Of a stretch of DNA of 64,000 nt, positions 63,308 to 64,000 are shown in pieces. The DNA is from Micromonospora sp. FIMYZ51. Lineage in GTDB: Bacteria > Actinomycetota > Actinomycetes > Mycobacteriales > Micromonosporaceae. How positions within the stretch are numbered: the stretch's first letter is position 1; every line of letters begins with the position of its first letter. The DNA lies in contig NZ_CP134706.1 in NCBI RefSeq assembly GCF_038246755.1, positions 2,914,001 through 2,978,000 on the forward strand, read 5' to 3'. A program made the translations under genes and the position numbers. The notes below the pieces were generated by a model. That model made no database searches and was not told the origin of the DNA. It saw nothing but the letters and a program-made list of their open reading frames with translations.

Positions 63308-63928
63308 ATGACCGACAAGACGGACTTCAAGAAAACCCTCGACGCCTACCAGGCACAACGGGATCGGTTCCGGGTCGTGGACGTGCCGGACCTGCAATAT
63401 CTCATGATCGACGGCCACGGTGACCCCAACTCCTCGCCCGCGTTCAGCCAGGCGATCACGGCGCTCTATCCGGTGGCGTACAAAATCAAGTTCGCCAGCA
63501 AGCGGGAGCTCGGCCGCGACTACGTGGTGCCGCCACTTGAAGGTCTGTGGTGGGCCGAGGACCTGACCGCCTTCACGGTGGCCCGGGACAAGTCGCGGTG
63601 GGACTGGACGCTGATGCTGATGGTCCCGGACTGGATCGACCCCGCCATGTTCGGCACCGCTGTCGAGCAGGCCGGGGCGAAGAACCCGCAAGCGCGCCTG
63701 GCGGACGTCCGCCTGGAGACCCTCGCCGAAGGGCGGTGTGTGCAGACGCTGCACGTCGGTTCCTTCGACGCCGAAGCAGCGGTGCTCGCGCAACTGCACC
63801 ACGAGTTCATCCCCGCCCATGGGTTCCGCATGATCGGCAAGCACCACGAGATCTATCTCAGCGACTTCCGCCGGGTCGCACCCGAGAAGCAGCGAACCAT
63901 TCTCCGGCAGCCGGTCACTACCGCCTAG
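63308..63928 (+). CDS. GyrI-like small-molecule-binding domain protein
   Basis: A 206-residue protein consisting of one GyrI-like (SOUL/AraC effector-type) domain. It has YLMIDGHGDPNSSPAF near 31-46, LEGLWWAED near 77-85 and HHEIYLSDFRR near 179-189. Such stand-alone domains bind or hydrolyse hydrophobic small molecules. Starts at ATG 63308. A strong hairpin follows the stop. Confidence 0.85.
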   Translation: MTDKTDFKKTLDAYQAQRDRFRVVDVPDLQYLMIDGHGDPNSSPAFSQAITALYPVAYKIKFASKRELGRDYVVPPLEGLWWAEDLTAFTVARDKSRWDWTLMLMVPDWIDPAMFGTAVEQAGAKNPQARLADVRLETLAEGRCVQTLHVGSFDAEAAVLAQLHHEFIPAHGFRMIGKHHEIYLSDFRRVAPEKQRTILRQPVTTA

Positions 63929-63929
63929 C

Positions 63930-63968
63930 GACCGGGCGTGCGGGTGGCATCCCACCCGCACGCCGGTC
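63930..63968 (+). terminator. Strong hairpin after the GyrI-like gene
   Basis: A 13-base GC-rich stem (63935-63947 with 63952-63964) and loop CATC, extended outward with one bulged base. It lies directly after the TAG stop. Confidence 0.75.
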
Positions 63969-64000
63969 ATGGGGTGCTGCGCGTGCCGTGTGCTGGTCAG

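Overview
The window comes from a high-GC actinobacterium. A Micromonosporaceae host is my inference from the style of the genes, not something the sequence proves. About 85% of it is the core and right flank of a modular type I polyketide (macrolide-type) cluster with deoxysugar tailoring. The left edge cuts the cluster, so no loading module is visible.

Layout. Positions 1-2973 hold the 3' end of a PKS gene (PKS-A). Positions 3275-27610 hold two forward PKS genes: PKS-B with three modules, and PKS-C with two modules and the thioesterase. Positions 27772-34987 are a forward tailoring operon: a P450, NDP-hexose 2,3-dehydratase, 3-ketoreductase, 4-ketoreductase, 3-dehydratase and a macrolide glycosyltransferase. 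A perfect bidirectional hairpin at 35004-35033 separates it from a convergent reverse arm. The reverse arm holds a ferredoxin, a second P450, a one-module PKS gene (PKS-D), a two-module PKS gene (PKS-E) and a small DUF5988-like gene. Positions 54448-63928 hold an AarF/ABC1 kinase, a large LuxR-type (LAL) activator and ordinary genes: an XRE regulator, an SCO5389-family protein, a CooC-like ATPase, a histidine phosphatase, a YcxB-like protein and a GyrI-like protein. The right border of the cluster probably lies near the LAL gene.

How the genes work together. Docking-tail types give one consistent subunit order, A to E to D to B to C, although the genes lie on two opposed arms. The predicted chain end is a 2-enoate followed by several A-type-KR hydroxyls. 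It also carries methyl branches and one unit from an AT with an unusual substrate motif. Sugar genes without any epimerase or aminotransferase point to a neutral D-series 2,3,6-trideoxyhexose attached by the glycosyltransferase, with one or two P450 oxidations. A recurrent TAGGGG box lies upstream of PKS-B, the tailoring operon, P450-2, the DUF5988/PKS-E unit and the AarF gene, and is a candidate activator site.

The most striking feature is a set of kilobase-scale tracts in KS, AT and KR domains where the coding strand is almost only G and T, or in two KRs C and A rich. These are repeated nearly base for base between modules and match what has been called GRINS (genetic repeats of intense nucleotide skew). 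Thirteen apparent one-base shortfalls in homopolymers, all inside these tracts, break or locally scramble four PKS genes. I annotate the repaired spans as single CDSs and state where the reading frame breaks.
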